Source: Gentiana macrophylla (lineage: Eukaryota; Streptophyta; Magnoliopsida; Gentianales; Gentianaceae). Taken from it: a DNA stretch of 64,000 bases. Positions 1 to 12,581 of this stretch are shown here, in pieces. Position numbers and translations under genes: made by a program. Location of the stretch: NCBI GenBank assembly GCA_026214975.1, contig CM047809.1, positions 28,741,977 to 28,805,976 on the forward strand, written 5' to 3'. The notes beneath the pieces are model-generated. The model saw nothing but the letters and a program-made list of their open reading frames with translations. It searched no databases and was not told the DNA's origin. Each line of letters opens with the position of its first letter. The first letter of the stretch is position 1.

Positions 1-1303
1 CCTCAGCTTGCAGCCAGCTCTAATTCCACGAGTTTTACTATAAATAAATAATTTCACACAAATAAGAAACATAAAAGACAACAATTTTTCACAAGCATAA
101 CTCCAAACATGGCCATTGAAAAACAATGTGCACGGACGACCTCGCGAAATGATCAATACAAAGGAGAAAATAAGGCACTTATAGTCGGTGTAAGCCAAAT
201 TCAGTATTGCAATAGCTAAAAGTGAAATTGCAATAATTCATGTCCCTCCATACGTCACACAGTCTCTTAACTTTTCAAGATAGATAATTTAAATGTGCTA
301 AAAGAAACTACTAAGGATCTTAAGGATAAGCCAAGTGCAGTGAATATCAAATTTTTATAAACAAAAAAAGTGCTGTAAACAAACTATATATGAAGAACAC
401 TGGAATTAAAACATGAACCATAATGTAGTTATTATGACATGCATCATAGATTATTCTACTATCCAAAGAAAAACATTCTAAAACAGTATATACGTACAAA
501 CCAAAACTATATCTCCCTACTACCCTGTCTTTAAATCGAGTTATTTGCTCCTGTTTCTCAGCAATACAATGTTCCCAAAACATCCAAGAACACAGTTTTT
601 CTACCTACTTTCCACCATTTTCATTTGGTTTCGTTTCACTTGTAACACAGTTTGCTAGTAACTGAAATGACTCTATAAAAGGTCTCGCAATCGACATATT
701 ACATGATGACTTCAACAGCAAAAAGGGAATGCTCCAAAGGAAGAGACATTCCCAATAATTATAGCAACCAAACAATAGGAAAACCTGGAGAACAAAGTAA
801 AAGAAGGGATATGACGAGACATTCCTAATATTCTTATTTATATTTTGTTTCTTTTTATATACAAACCTGGAGAACAAAATATCAAACATTAATTTGGTGA
901 TTTTAACGGGATGTTGATTTTCCAAGTGACATAAGCCTAATTAGATTGACCTTTTGGTGGCACTTGGAGTTAAGTAAATGTAGTATTAAAAGAAGAAAAT
1001 GTCAAAATAATTAAGAAATCCCAGATTTTATTGCAACTTTTACTTGATCGTGGGAGTGGAAAACAAATCAACGAAATCTTTCAATTTCTTCTAAAGACCA
1101 GAGGAATAAGGAAAGTACCCGTGCATGAAATGGAGGTGAAATCAAATCTACCTGAACACTAATTCTCCCGAAGAGGATGAAACAGGGGCATCAACTCATT
1201 AAACCAAGTACCTGAAAATAACATGAAATCTTGACTTATACATATATGGCAGAAATTAAGAATATATTAAAAATTAAGGATGAATCAAATTGATTTTCAA
1301 CCG
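1..1303. other. CACTA 3' flank, no gene seen
   Basis: AT-rich sequence downstream of the transposase stop codon. Only short stop-bounded frames without recognisable domains are present. It is most simply the 3' untranslated and subterminal part of the CACTA element. Confidence 0.5.
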
Positions 1304-4300
1304 TTAATTGAAGTGAGGAATTGATGCTAGACCCAAGAAAAAGGCTGGAGGAACCATCAAAATGCTTTTCGCTTTCGCTTTTCTCTTTCTTTTGATTGTT
1401 GTCACGTCAATTACCGTTGGCTCTAAATCTGTTCTTCTCCAAATATTTTGACCATCTACATTGGCTGAATTTGAGTAACTACAATCATAGTTGAAAGATT
1501 CAGAATGTTGGTATGCTTCACTTAAATCATTTGTATTCTCACTGTCATCCTCTACTGATTGCCCCATATCGTAGAGATCCCGAGGTTGCGTCTTAACAAC
1601 AACATGCCAACCTTTATTAACATTATCAGTAGCATAAAACACTTGTGAAGCTTGACTAGCTAGAATAAATGGCTCATTTGTTTTCAAAAGACGGTTGCAG
1701 TTAATGCTAGTAAAACCATATTCATCTGTTTTGGCTCCTTTCTCATTATCATGCACATCGAACCACTTGCATCGAAATAAAACCAATCGCTTTCCATAAA
1801 GGTAATGTAGTTCGAGAATCTCTGTCAACACACCGTAATAATCAACAAAATATGTCTCATTACCCATATCACCAAGCACGTATACCCCTGAATTTTGTGT
1901 CATGCATTTAATGTCACGAGATTCAATCCGAAACCTGTATCCATTGACAACATAACCATTGAAGCAAGTAACATAGCGAGAAGGACCACGAGACAACGAT
2001 AGTAATGCATCAGATTTACTGTGTTGGTCTTGCATTCTCATTTTTTCAACCTACAAAAAATTTAACGTAAGTATCTACAACAACTGATCTTGATAAACAT
2101 AAACACCAAGTAACATACGTAATGAATTGACTAACCTTTCTTTTAAACCAAACGATAAAATTTCTATTCCACTCATCATTTGACACTTGCAGTGCATCTA
2201 TTTCATGGATCTGAGAATACTCCCTGTCACAAAATATTAATGAAAATTGCATATAGTTGCAAAAAGTAACCCAAAAAACATATGGATACAAAAAAAAAGA
2301 CCATGTGAAGGTATTTAAGCTTACTTGAGAAAAGGTTGTACGTCGTCACAATTCTTCAAGATAAATATATGAGCTTTCTCCAGCTCATCCTCATTGAGAT
2401 TACGAGGCATGCCAACTCCTAACTCTCGTCCACATTGTGCAAATATGGATAGTTCACTTTCTAATTTATCAAAACCATCATCACAATTTTGATCAAGTGT
2501 ACAGAATTTCGTCTTGATTCCTTTCATGTACCTTGAACAAAGTGTCATACACTCTTTTGCTATATACCCCTCTGCAATTGAGCCTTCCGGACGAGCCATA
2601 TTGCGAATTAGTTTTTTCAAATTGTATAACATACGCTCAATAGGGTACATCCACCGATATTGACAGTCCACCAATTTTAGCTTCATTAGCCAAATGAGCA
2701 GACAAATGCACCATGACATCAAAAAAAGGAAGGCACGAAAACTTGTTCCAACTTGCATAAGGTAATCGAATTTGGGACTCAATTCTTTCGAGCTCATCTA
2801 CCTCAAAGATTTAGCCCCCAAGCTGGTAAAAAACAAAGAGAGCTCGATAAGAGGTTCACATACTTTTTTAGGAAGAAGACCACGGATTGCAAGAGGGAGA
2901 AGATGCTGTAACATGACATGACAATCATGGCTTTTCAAACCTAAGAGTTTATGTTCTTTCATGTTAACACTTTGAGAAATATTTGATGAAAACCCATCCG
3001 ATACTCTTAATTGCTTAAAAAATAAGCAAAACAAGTGTTTCTCCTCCTTAGATAACGTGTATGATGCAGCAGGCAACTCAAATTTATCCTCCTTACGGAT
3101 AGGATGCAAGTCTGGTCTGATTTTCATAACTTCCAAATCAAGACGAGCTTGAACATTGTCCTTGGTCTTTCCATTTATATTCATGATTGTCCCATTTATA
3201 TTTTCAAAAATGTTCTTTTCAATATGCATCACATCTAAATTATACGGTAACAGATGCAAACTCCATTATGGAAGTTTATTGAAAATACTATTCTTATTCC
3301 AATTATCTCCTCTTTTCTCATGAGAAATTTTCGCCTTTCTTTTAGCATCTTTAGTCAAGATGATTCCTTCAAGGTCATTCACTTGATCCAGTAACTCAGC
3401 ACCTGAAAGTAAACGTGGTGGTGGTCTTACCTCCTTGGTTCCATCAAACAAACTTTTGTTTTTCCTCCAACTGTGATCCATAGGAAGATAACGCTGATGA
3501 CCCATGTAACATTGTTTGTGACCATTGACTAACCTCATAGAACAAGTGTCCTTGTTGCAACGAGGACATGCCATCTTACCCTTGGTACTCCAACCAGATA
3601 GATTCCCATATGCAGGAAAATCATTAATTGTCCATAATAAAGCTGCATGTAGATTAAAATTTTCACGGGTTGAAGCATCAAATGTTTCAATTCCAACTTC
3701 CCACAACTCAATTAACTCTTCGATCAAAGGTTGAAGATAGACATCAATAGCATCTCCCGGACCCTTTGGCCCTGGAATAAGCATTGAAAGAATAAAATTG
3801 TCCTCTTTCATGCACATCCATGGCGGAAAATTATATGGAATGAGTATTACTGGCCAAATGCTGTATGAAGTTTTTGAATGGGTAAACGGTTGGAAACCAT
3901 CACTAGCCAAGCCAAGTCGTACATTTCGAGGCTCAACAACAAAAATCCTTATATCGATCATCAAGTGACTTCCATGCCATTGAATCAGCAGGATGTCTTA
4001 ACACACCATCATCCACTCTTTCATCATGATGCCATCTCATTAATGGAGCAGTCGTCTTAGACATGAATAACCGTTGAAGCCTTGGCTTTAAAGGAAAGTA
4101 ACGCAAGGTCTTCACTGCTAACTTCTTACCATTGGCTCGAACTTTAGTTTCCCCAGTATGACTGTCTGCTTTCCATCTAGATGCACCACATATTTTGCAA
4201 ATGTCAGAATTAATGTCTTCCTTCCAATACAACATACAATCATTCACACAAGCATCAATTTTTTTATAAGATAACCCAAGACCCTTGACAATCTTTTTGG

Positions 4301-4850
4301 CTTCATAATAAGATTCTGGCAATACTGAACCGGTCGGAAGTATCTTTTTTAAAAATGTCATCAACATATCAAATGATTCGTTACTCCACCGATATGTTGG
4401 TTTCTTGGAGTCATCTAACAAGCTGTAAAATGCTTTTGCTCCATCATTTGGCTCATCTTCTTGATTACTTTGACTTGAGGAACCAATTTCTGACCCACCT
4501 TTATCAAAATCATCCATCATGTCAGGGTATAAATCCCTTAAGATTTCACCAATATCATCATAGTCACTTGCTTTTGATTCTTTGTTGTTTGATAATAATG
4601 ATTCACTGGACATTTCACCGTGATGATGCCAAGTTGTATAATTTTGCATCATTCCATACACCAATAGATGCATTTCAAGCATTTCACGAGATCCGTAACC
4701 TGTGTTGTTGCATTTAACACATGGACAACGAATATGCTCGATCGCACTGCCTTCTTCTGAGGCATAATCCAAAAATTCTTGAATTCCAATCTTGTATTTA
4801 TCATTCAATCGATCATTGAAAAGTCCAATCCATTCCTTATTAGGTATCAT
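1304..4850 (-). pseudogene. TNP2-type CACTA transposase, three exons, frame broken
   Basis: Domains in order along the minus strand are an N-terminal transposase-associated region starting MIPNKEWIGLFNDRL with the CPCVKCNN zinc-like motif, the TNP2 transposase core (PRNVRLGLASDGF, then NLDVMHIEKN), the DUF4218 region (CQYRWMYPIERMLYNLKK, ARPEGSIAEGYIAKEC) and a DUF4216 C-terminus (GVYVLGDMGNETYFVDYYGV). Two introns are readable: donor GTAAGC near 2324 with acceptor at 2224, and donor GTTAGT near 2135 with acceptor at 2051. Splicing keeps frame across LKEYSQIHE. The coding length of about 1,100 codons fits the family. The start at 4850 is chosen because the conserved N-terminus begins there. 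Breaks: a one-base shift near 3940-3960 between YKD and PRNVRL, an in-frame TAA near 3267 where the family has LPYW, and a shift near 2790-2800. It would cut and paste CACTA elements, but this copy cannot make a full protein unless the breaks are sequencing errors. Confidence 0.85.
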
Positions 4851-7600
4851 TTTCCTACTCAAATAACAACTTAATCTACCCAGTAAAAGTATTAACCTGA
4901 AATATAAAAGACAATCAATCAAGAAATAATATATGCCAACGACCATTTAAATAAGTAGATCAAATATCATTGATAATGGTTTAACAATAGGATGAATGTA
5001 TCCCAATATGACTCAAAATGTTTAACTAGCCAAGCTAGTTTTACAACAAGATTGTCACAACAAAGTGACACAACACACTTTTAAACAATTGATCATGGTT
5101 GGATACATGTCAATTGATCATGAAGAACTAAATGCTAGTTAACTTCAGTACATCACATCCTCAAATCATAAAATTGAAAAGAGCCCAGAAAAAAAAATCG
5201 AAAAAATAGCACATAGACATACACATGTGAACATAGCACAAAGTAACATAATAACACAGAAAAGAACATTTATGTTACATGTATTCTTATGTATTTCTTT
5301 CTCTAGTTATTTCCTTTAATCTTCTCATGATTGCAGTCACAATTTTTTTAAAACATTTTTCACCAAATTATTATATCCATCCAGTCATGAAAAAATGCAT
5401 CAAAGCTCTGAAATGTACATGCGATGTAGTAAATATAAAAAAAAAAATTATGTCTAATGCTTAACAAAAGGCAGAGAATATAAACCCGACTCATTTCATA
5501 TACCCAAATTAAACCTCACACCGATTAAACCCTACACTACGGCATCAATTAACCACAAAACATAAGAGTTTCTTCAAACAATAATACCAAATGATTAAGA
5601 GATTCCATGGATAGAAGATGTGTGGCTGCCGACTCTATGTCAAACGAAATTGCAGGTGGTTAGATGAATGAATCGTTTTAGCCTTCTATTGGATTACTAA
5701 CATGCTGTACAAAGACAAAAAAACAGAACCCTAAAAAATGATCAGTAAAACAAGAAATTCATTACTAATACTAAGGTTAAAACAAACGGAAGAGATTGAT
5801 GCATAACTCAGTCAAAAATGGTGCAACATTTTTCCAAAAGAACATAAAATATATTTGACCATGTAGGAAGTAAAGAAAGAGATCTTAGTCAAATGTGGAT
5901 GGGATAATTGAAAGCAAAGCATCTTTTTACAAGTTTTATTAGAAACAGAGGTTTCACTTATATATCGTGCACTCTCACATCTTAAAATGTATGATTAGTA
6001 TATAGAAGTTGATTCTAAAACATCACAAAGCAAAGAAGGCTAAGCAAATGATGTATCAACACAAACTAACATGATATGCAATCGGGTGGGATTCAAAAAA
6101 AAAAATATGGCATACCCAATTTAGAGAGCCAAGTGTTGTTCGATATTATATATACAAAGACCGTCCCAAGCCCAAATACAAAGCAAAATATTATACTAGT
6201 TGCAAGTTGCTTGATCCAGATTACAACAAATACACAGAATTATTACAAAAAAGTTTGAACAAATATTACACTTGAAACTAATACAGAGAAGCAAAGTCTA
6301 GATAACAAAATCACAGCTGATACACAGAGAGTTTTCAGCTATATCAACATAGCTGATCAATCAGTGGCAATGCAATCCTGATCACAAACTTATCGGCAGC
6401 TCCAAACATAAACTAGCTAGCACAACATATGTTCTAATATAGGATCACAATATAATAAGGCACTACAGCAGGTTACAAAAGATGCAGCCAAGCAAAAAGA
6501 TACAGCAAGTCTGATGCACAGCATATCAGATTCAGCAATATAAAACTCAGCAGATTTGGAGCACAAGAGCAAATGGATGTGCAGATGGTTCAACAAGGTT
6601 TCTTTTTAGTAGATTAATGTTCTGCACTTAAAACACAAATCAGCATACCATAGGTAGAGTTTCAAAGACATCGAGAGGCGATTGTGTGCACAACAGATAT
6701 AGCAATATGTTCAAGTGTAAAATGATTATGATGAACACTTATATATATAAAGTTAAAGAAAGCCTCAAAAAAGAATGTAACTTTCAAGAAGATTACCTAA
6801 TGCCTTGCGATCAACATCATTCTCTAATTCTGTGTACACTTGAAAGACTTTGCCAACACCACATCTCTGCATCTCTTATTCAGGATATTCATAATCAACT
6901 GAACGTGAATCAACAGGATGCACAAACAATTGTCGGTACTTTCCGATCATGTCTAAATTCTGTGAAGAGTTTCCAGTGAACCACCGAAATATATCCGCTA
7001 AAATGATTAATCACATGAAACATAATGAAGCATGGAACGAAAAAAAGGTCAAGCAAAAGGGACATTAACAAAGTAAGAGATAACACCGATATGTATCCGT
7101 TCATTTTAACAAATCACTAAATCTTCAAAAGAGGCCTAAACTATAAAAGAAAAGCTAGAATATTCAGATATTTTGGCTCTTGACTTGGACTTAATTAACC
7201 GCACAATATATCTTTTAGTTGAAATTTCTCTCATTACCTTAAACTCCTAATGTTGCATAGTATGCAGCTTCCTCTTCTGTTTTCCCTAACTTCCTCCTGT
7301 GTTTTCCCAAAGCTCTGTATGAATCAAATATTTAACCAAAAATCGAATCTCCCGCTTTTTGAAGGAGCTTAATCTCCTAAATTAATAGCTTTACTATACG
7401 AAAAATTAATAAACAACCAAAAATCGCCACCAATCAGAAACTTACTTTACCAAAATAAAAAACATCACAACTGGAATGTATTAAACACAAAGCAGAACAT
7501 GATGGTAACTCCTATGAAGAGAGTAAAATTAAATATGTACAAGGGTTAGGGTTTTGGTGAGAAGAAATTGTAGAGAAGAAGAGGAATGATGGAATAAAGG
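4851..7600. other. CACTA 5' region, probably non-coding leader and introns
   Basis: About 2.7 kb of AT-rich sequence upstream of the transposase start, with no long frame on either strand. A short minus-strand stretch at 6797-6945 has exon-like character, ending at a GTAATC donor at 6791-6796 (see findings). The rest shows nothing I can support as coding. Confidence 0.5.
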
Positions 7601-7820
7601 TTACCGCGAGTATATGGCTTTTAATCGGCGGTGTGACACCCCTGCCCCTCTGATTTGACCGGATTTAGTGGGTGGCTTTGCCTCCTTGGCCCTCTTGGTG
7701 GTTGAGTGCGACGACAATAGGTTTTTTGTTCATCACCGGCATGTAGTGGCAGCTTGAAGAGGATGAAGAAGGCTGGGGAGAATGAAAGTGGCCGGAAGGA
7801 TGTAGGAGACGGGAGGAATT

Positions 7821-7856
7821 TAGGGTTTGAAGAATGATGTGTTGTTTTATAAAAAG
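7821..7856 (-). promoter_or_regulatory. Candidate CACTA promoter: TATA-like site plus telo-box
   Basis: On the minus strand a CTTTTTATAAAAC stretch (7843-7856) is followed about 20 nt downstream by AAACCCTA (7821-7828). AAACCCTA telo-boxes commonly sit just downstream of plant transcription starts. The position, inside the terminus and upstream of the transposase in the same orientation, fits the element's promoter. This is motif-level evidence only. Confidence 0.35.
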
Positions 7857-7974
7857 CTCTTCGACAATGTGTTTTGTTAAGAATAGGTAAAAATGTGTGG
7901 GGTTTTGTTTAAAAATGTCAATAATAAATTAAAAAAAAATACAAGCAATGAGAGTAAATTTTTTAGTGTGCTGC

Positions 7975-8128
7975 TAATGACGGGAAATATGATCAATAAT
8001 GACAGGATAAAAAATTTGGTCACCAGCAAGCAATGAAAATGTTGTTCCCTCACTATAACATCAATTTAATGACAGGGTTACCTCCCGTCATTAAGTTTTG
8101 GTCACTGAAAGCCCTTTTTCTTGTAGTG
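7975..8128 (-). repeat. CACTA terminal and subterminal repeats
   Basis: AATGACRGG-type motifs recur in both orientations at 7976-7984, 7998-8006, 8068-8077 and 8084-8092, next to the terminal CACTACAAGAAAAA. In CACTA elements such subterminal arrays bind the TNPA-type protein; no TNPA-like gene is recognised here. Confidence 0.65.
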
Positions 8129-8153
8129 CATTGTATCACAAGATAATATCATA

Positions 8154-9010
8154 TGTTAGGTGTAGTGCCAGAAAAATAATTGTTGTAATTATTTTTATTA
8201 ATAAATGACAGATTTATTTATTATCTTATTATTTTCTTTTTGCTTATGACTAACACACCGCTAAAAATCTTAAGTTGTATCATATGTAATCGTATAACTT
8301 AGTGTGTCACACATATGGATTAAGTTTATAGTCATATACTTAAACTGTTAGTTCGTAGTGATCTTAATCAAAGTGTAGGTCTATTAATTAAACCGCCATT
8401 AATGCGCGCAAAACACGTTATGGTGTGACCGTCTTATCCATACCTTCAATATTGATTATCTAAGTGGGGGTATTTATATATTATGTAGTTATATAGGATT
8501 TGACCGATTTAATCTGAATTTCTCATATAATTACATGATTAAGAAATCTTAATAAATCACAAGATTATCATATATGGATTAACCTAAATCGTGAAGTGAT
8601 TGTAGACTCCTGTTTGTTTTCATTTATGGCTCGATGTCTTCGTTGAGGATAATACATAGGCGCTGACCGAATCACTTTCAGATTCGCACTATCGGGAATG
8701 AGTAGTTGGGAATATGTTTCACATATACGGAATTCATTTCTTTTTGCGGGGAGTAGAAATATGATCCCCTTATTTGTTAACTCAAGAAACAGATTGAACG
8801 GCCGAGTTCGTATTGGTTATGAATTAATTGATCACTAATAGATTATTGGAAGGATAAGATGTCATGAAATAAGTTTACGGAAACTTTTATTCGCTACTGC
8901 TTTTCCGCCTTTTTGTATTTTTGAATTTCGGTTATCTTCATCTTCTTGATTTAGAAGTTCCGCAATTCGTAGTTTTTATATAATTCTTCGATTCTTCTAC
9001 ATTTCTAACA
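8154..9010. mobile_element. Possible solo LTR (TGTTAG...CTAACA)
   Basis: An 857-bp segment bounded by perfect inverted ends TGTTAG and CTAACA, AT-rich and non-coding, with LTR-like composition. The flanks (TCATA on the left, CTTAT on the right) do not form a target duplication and no primer-binding site follows 9010. It could be an old solo LTR or a chance frame. Confidence 0.4.
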
Positions 9011-10058
9011 CTTATTGTCCTTGATATGGTCTTGGCGGGTCTTAGATAGTTGCTCATATCGCAATCTCCGTAAGGTCTTCTGTTGTTGAGGTGGAAGAGC
9101 ATTATTGATGAGGAGCATTGAGGTGGTGACATAATTGCAGTGGCGGACGCAAAATCTCGAGAAAACTAAGAAGGGCAACGAATTTTTTTAAAGAGGCACA
9201 TAAATAGAAAAATGAACTCTATCATGTTCCTAGTAGATGACTTATTTCCCTTTGATTTACTCTTTTTTTTGTTTTATGTACGGAAAAAGTTAATTTTTTT
9301 AATTTACAACAGTAAGATGCTAAGACATAACAACTAGAAGAACAATATTCAGCATAGCACATGCACCTGCAACCCAAAACCCTAAGCTCTCTACACCAAT
9401 CATGCCCAAAGAAAAAAATGCCAACAAATACACAACTACGAATCAAATGTATGCACAGACAAAAAGCTACAATGAAAACTCAAAATTTCCATACGCCATT
9501 ATAGACAAAGTCACACGCAAGCATGAGTATGCACAGAGACTTTAGAGACTTGAAACCAACGATTTGTCGAGAGAAAAATCGTATTCCATGGTGATGCATA
9601 GTTTCGCTACTAAGAATAATAACTCACCCTTTTCTTTTTCAGATGAGTTGTGAGAATTTGTTTAGTCCAGGTGCCCTTAGTTGGTCCGATGACTTAAATA
9701 ATTATTGGTTGATGCCTATTACAGATTATGGTATTTTGTGAACACGTTGACTTGATTAATCTAATGGTTCGTGATGCCATTCCCACCCTCTTGTTCATCA
9801 ACAAAAAGCTTCCTAAATAGATGTCACAACATCTAAAAGCATACCGAAAACAATTCTGCAAGATAGATAGAGCTCAATCAAATATGGAGATTAACACGAA
9901 AAATGGCAAGGTTTCCCGTCCATTTGATGGTGTGCTTTGAAGTGATCGTACCTAGTGAAAAATGAAAATGCCCTAAAATCGATCTAAATGCATCCAAAGC
10001 AAGCCATTTATGTCATAAACGGGTCTAAAAATACACCAGAGCATAGTATAGTAAAGAG
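9011..10058. other. Intergenic AT-rich DNA, no gene seen
   Basis: No frame with recognisable similarity on either strand. CAGTGGCGGACGC at 9139-9151 resembles a hAT terminal sequence, but no partner terminus is visible. Confidence 0.5.
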
Positions 10059-10427
10059 TTGCCCTGTTTGGTTTCGGGTTGGGTTGGATCCTTTTGGATC
10101 CAACTTGATATTTTATTCTCTCCACTATCTTATTTATCATTAATTTATTAATTCTATTATTTTATTATAATTTCTCTTACCAATCATTTCACTATAAACA
10201 AATAAAATAATATTAATCAATTTAATTTATTTACACACTACACTATTTAACCGTTATTTTTATCAATATAATATTCATTGAAATTTCTCTCATTAATCAT
10301 TTTTTTCATTTACACAAACTTCAGTACAATATTTCAATTTTATAATTATTATTTCAATTTATTTTATTTCATTTCTCTTTCCTGAATCCATTCAACCACA
10401 ATCTAATCCGAAACCAAACAGGGGCAA
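10059..10427. mobile_element. AT-rich MITE with terminal inverted repeats
   Basis: The left end TTGCCCTGTTTGGTTTCGG (10059-10077) matches the complement of the right end (10408-10427) with one base difference, enclosing about 330 bp of AT-rich non-coding DNA. The GCCCTGTTTGGTTT-type terminus is common in plant MITEs. No convincing target duplication is seen, so the superfamily is left open. Confidence 0.65.
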
Positions 10428-10496
10428 AGACGATGTCATTTTTCATTCTAATCACTGTGATATCGACATCATTTACAAAGATGCTCATGCGCGTAG

Positions 10497-10707
10497 TGTT
10501 AAAGCAGTACAGTGACAAGTGTCTACATTCTGTGGTGCCAAGTGTCAAGCTTATCCTCTACTAGATTCTCCCCTTAGATTTGCTAGTACATTTATGTTAT
10601 CTTGCTTTGTTTGCTACTGATATCTAGTATGTATAAATAATCCTAACTATGATCTGATTATTCTATGAATGAATCATCCTTTTCATCTCAATGTTAAACT
10701 TCTAACT
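10497..10707 (+). repeat. Copia-1 5' LTR (211 bp)
   Basis: Starts TGTTAAAG and ends CTTCTAACT, directly before the primer-binding site. A TATA-like TATAAATAA lies at 10632-10640. The last ~140 bp recur at 36470-36609. The terminal dinucleotides TG...CT depart from the usual TG...CA, probably by mutation. Confidence 0.75.
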
Positions 10708-10720
10708 TGGTATCGGAGCC
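10708..10720 (+). other. Copia-1 primer-binding site (tRNA-Met)
   Basis: TGGTATCGGAGCC directly abuts the 5' LTR and matches the initiator tRNA-Met site used by most plant copia elements (usual form TGGTATCAGAGC). Confidence 0.8.
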
Positions 10721-10724
10721 TATA

Positions 10725-11713
10725 ATGGCCGGAACCACCGCCTCCGCATCAACTCCGGTGACCGGAGCTTCAATAACAGCTAGAGCTTCTAAACCCAGCT
10801 TCTCTTTTGGAAGTTTTTCCTCTATTTTTGCTGCTCACTATACCTCCACCACAAGCTTTGTTCCACTCACCACTCATCTCACTTCCAATCTCCCACCGAT
10901 TCCACCGATCTTTAGAAATCAAACATGAGGAGCCACTTCTTCGCTGCCTTCACCTCAGATCCCTACATTCAATGGAAATCTAAATCAAAGCTACAATGTA
11001 AAACTTGACAGGAACAATTACCTGCTCTGGAAATCTGTTGTAATACCTTTCGTTCGTGGTCATAGATTGGATGGTTTTCTGTTTGGAACCAAGGCACCAC
11101 CATCAAAATTCACTTAGGCAACTGGAACTACAAATATAGAACCAAATCCAATTTATGAAGCTTGGATTGCCGCAGATCAATTGCTCATGAGCTGGCTAAT
11201 GAGCTCAATGACCGAGAGTGCTCTGCAAGAAGTCATTGGATGTGCAACATCAAATGAGTTATGGAATACTCTTGAAACCCTGTTTAATAATAGAGAATCC
11301 AGAATGCTTGAATAAAAAACTGCATTAACAAGATCTGAGAAAGGGTCCAAGAGTATGGTAGATTATTTTGCTCAAATGAAGGGTTATTCTGAAGGTTTAC
11401 AAGCAGCTGGTTATCCCATTTCTGTGTCAGAATTGATTCTTGCTACTTTGGGTGGCCTTAATCGAGACTATAAATCAGTGATAGCTAATATCACTGCAAG
11501 AATTGGCTCTCTAACTTGGCAAGAAGTCCAGTCACAACTGGTGACCCATGAACGATTGTTGGCAAGGTTCACGCCCTCTACCACTACTGATTTAGGATCA
11601 CATTCTGCAAATTTGGCTACAAATCGGTCTGGACAAGGAAGAGGACAATCGAGGCCACCAAACAATAGGAACTTCCAGAACAGTGGCAGAGGCAGGGGTG
11701 GCTATGGAGGTAG
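10725..11713 (+). pseudogene. Copia-1 gag, N-terminal part, with stops
   Basis: The start is MAGTTASASTPV after the primer-binding site. Later frames hold the copia gag core (MVDYFAQMKGYSEGLQAAG near 11355, SLTWQEVQSQLVTHERLL near 11500) and a Gly/Arg-rich stretch leading to the nucleocapsid. Stops near 11115 and 11313 look like CAG to TAG and CAA to TAA changes. The frame is cut at 11713 by the Athila-like insertion and resumes at 22319. Gag would form the particle around the element RNA in the cytoplasm. Confidence 0.8.
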
Positions 11714-12065
11714 TGATGACAGTTAAAATATACCTGTTTATGTCATCAATTATAACCTTAAATCGGAGTTAATTATACATATTTCATATTTAATCACGTG
11801 TTTATATTTATTATTTAATGATAAGTGATTATTAATATGATAATTGGTATTTAGCTATTTTATTATAAAAGAGCAATTAATTGTGTGATAAATGTCGATT
11901 TTGCGGATCATGATAAATCGGAAGATAATTATCACGCAATCGAAAGTCTCAAGATAAAAGAGAAGAAAATCGGAGCATTGAAGAAAAGATGAATCAGATC
12001 AATTCAAAAGCATGGAGTGGGGAACAAGTCATACGAAGCAAAAATTGAAAACGCGTAAAGAAGGA

Positions 12066-12127
12066 GGCTCGGTCGACCGAGCCATGCCATTCGGTCGACC
12101 GAGCGTGTAGGTTCGGTCACCCGAGCC
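12066..12127 (+). promoter_or_regulatory. Three 12-bp dyads (TCGGTCGACCGA type) spaced 22 bp
   Basis: Sites at 12069-12080, 12091-12102 and 12113-12124 have centres exactly 22 bp apart. The first extends to an 18-bp perfect palindrome at 12066-12083. They lie 60-120 bp upstream of the LTR TATA box, a typical enhancer position. The same triplet occurs in the 3' LTR at 21082-21137. That they bind a protein is inference. Confidence 0.5.
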
Positions 12128-12525
12128 TAATGTGATAAACGCATGTCAATCTTCTGGATTCTCCCTATGTCGGCTACAACTCCTATATAAACAGCAGCCA
12201 CGATGTTGAGAACACACACTACTACAACACAAAACAATTCATATAATTTTAGATCTTAAGTTTTAGTTTTATTTTCTTTATGTTCGTACATTGTGGATTC
12301 GTCCGGATTCTCCGATTAGGGGCGCATTAAAGAGTGGGAGTCACTCTCCGTCATGCGAGGGTATGACTATTCAATTATGCAATCTTTATTTGTAGATCGA
12401 TGTATTTTATTATGGAGTAGTTTTTATTTGTATTGATTGCGTGATGTAGATCTATTTACGAACCCATGTGTTTAGGTTAGAAGCGTTAAGAAGTAATCAT
12501 GATTTGTTCCGACACGTAATCGTGT

Positions 12526-12581
12526 TCGGTCGACTGAACATGTCACTCGGTCGCCCGAGTCTTTGTCATTCGGTCGACCGA
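12526..12581 (+). promoter_or_regulatory. Second cluster of three TCGGTCGACCGA-type dyads
   Basis: Sites at 12526-12537, 12547-12558 and 12570-12581, spaced 21 and 23 bp, downstream of the TATA box and so probably transcribed. Two carry single changes that partly break the symmetry. Confidence 0.45.

Larger units (their letters stand above)
1..8128 (-). mobile_element. CACTA (En/Spm-like) DNA transposon, left end outside the window
   Basis: The terminus at 8115-8128 reads, on the minus strand, CACTACAAGAAAAA, the standard plant CACTA end. Next to it lie short subterminal repeats and a TNP2-type transposase gene in the same orientation. The element is transcribed from the 8128 side leftwards. 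No second CACTA terminus appears in 1-1300, so the 3' end of the element is beyond position 1. The bases outside the terminus are CAT; the 3-bp target duplication cannot be confirmed with one end missing. Confidence 0.82.

Noticed and set aside
5279..6258. Short plus-strand frames of 60-61 codons in the CACTA leader
   Set aside because: AT-rich, no domain or Cys pattern, and inside a transposon region transcribed from the other strand.
9139..9151. hAT-like terminal sequence CAGTGGCGGACGC
   Set aside because: No inverted partner or 8-bp duplication was found within the next 2 kb, so an element cannot be delimited.
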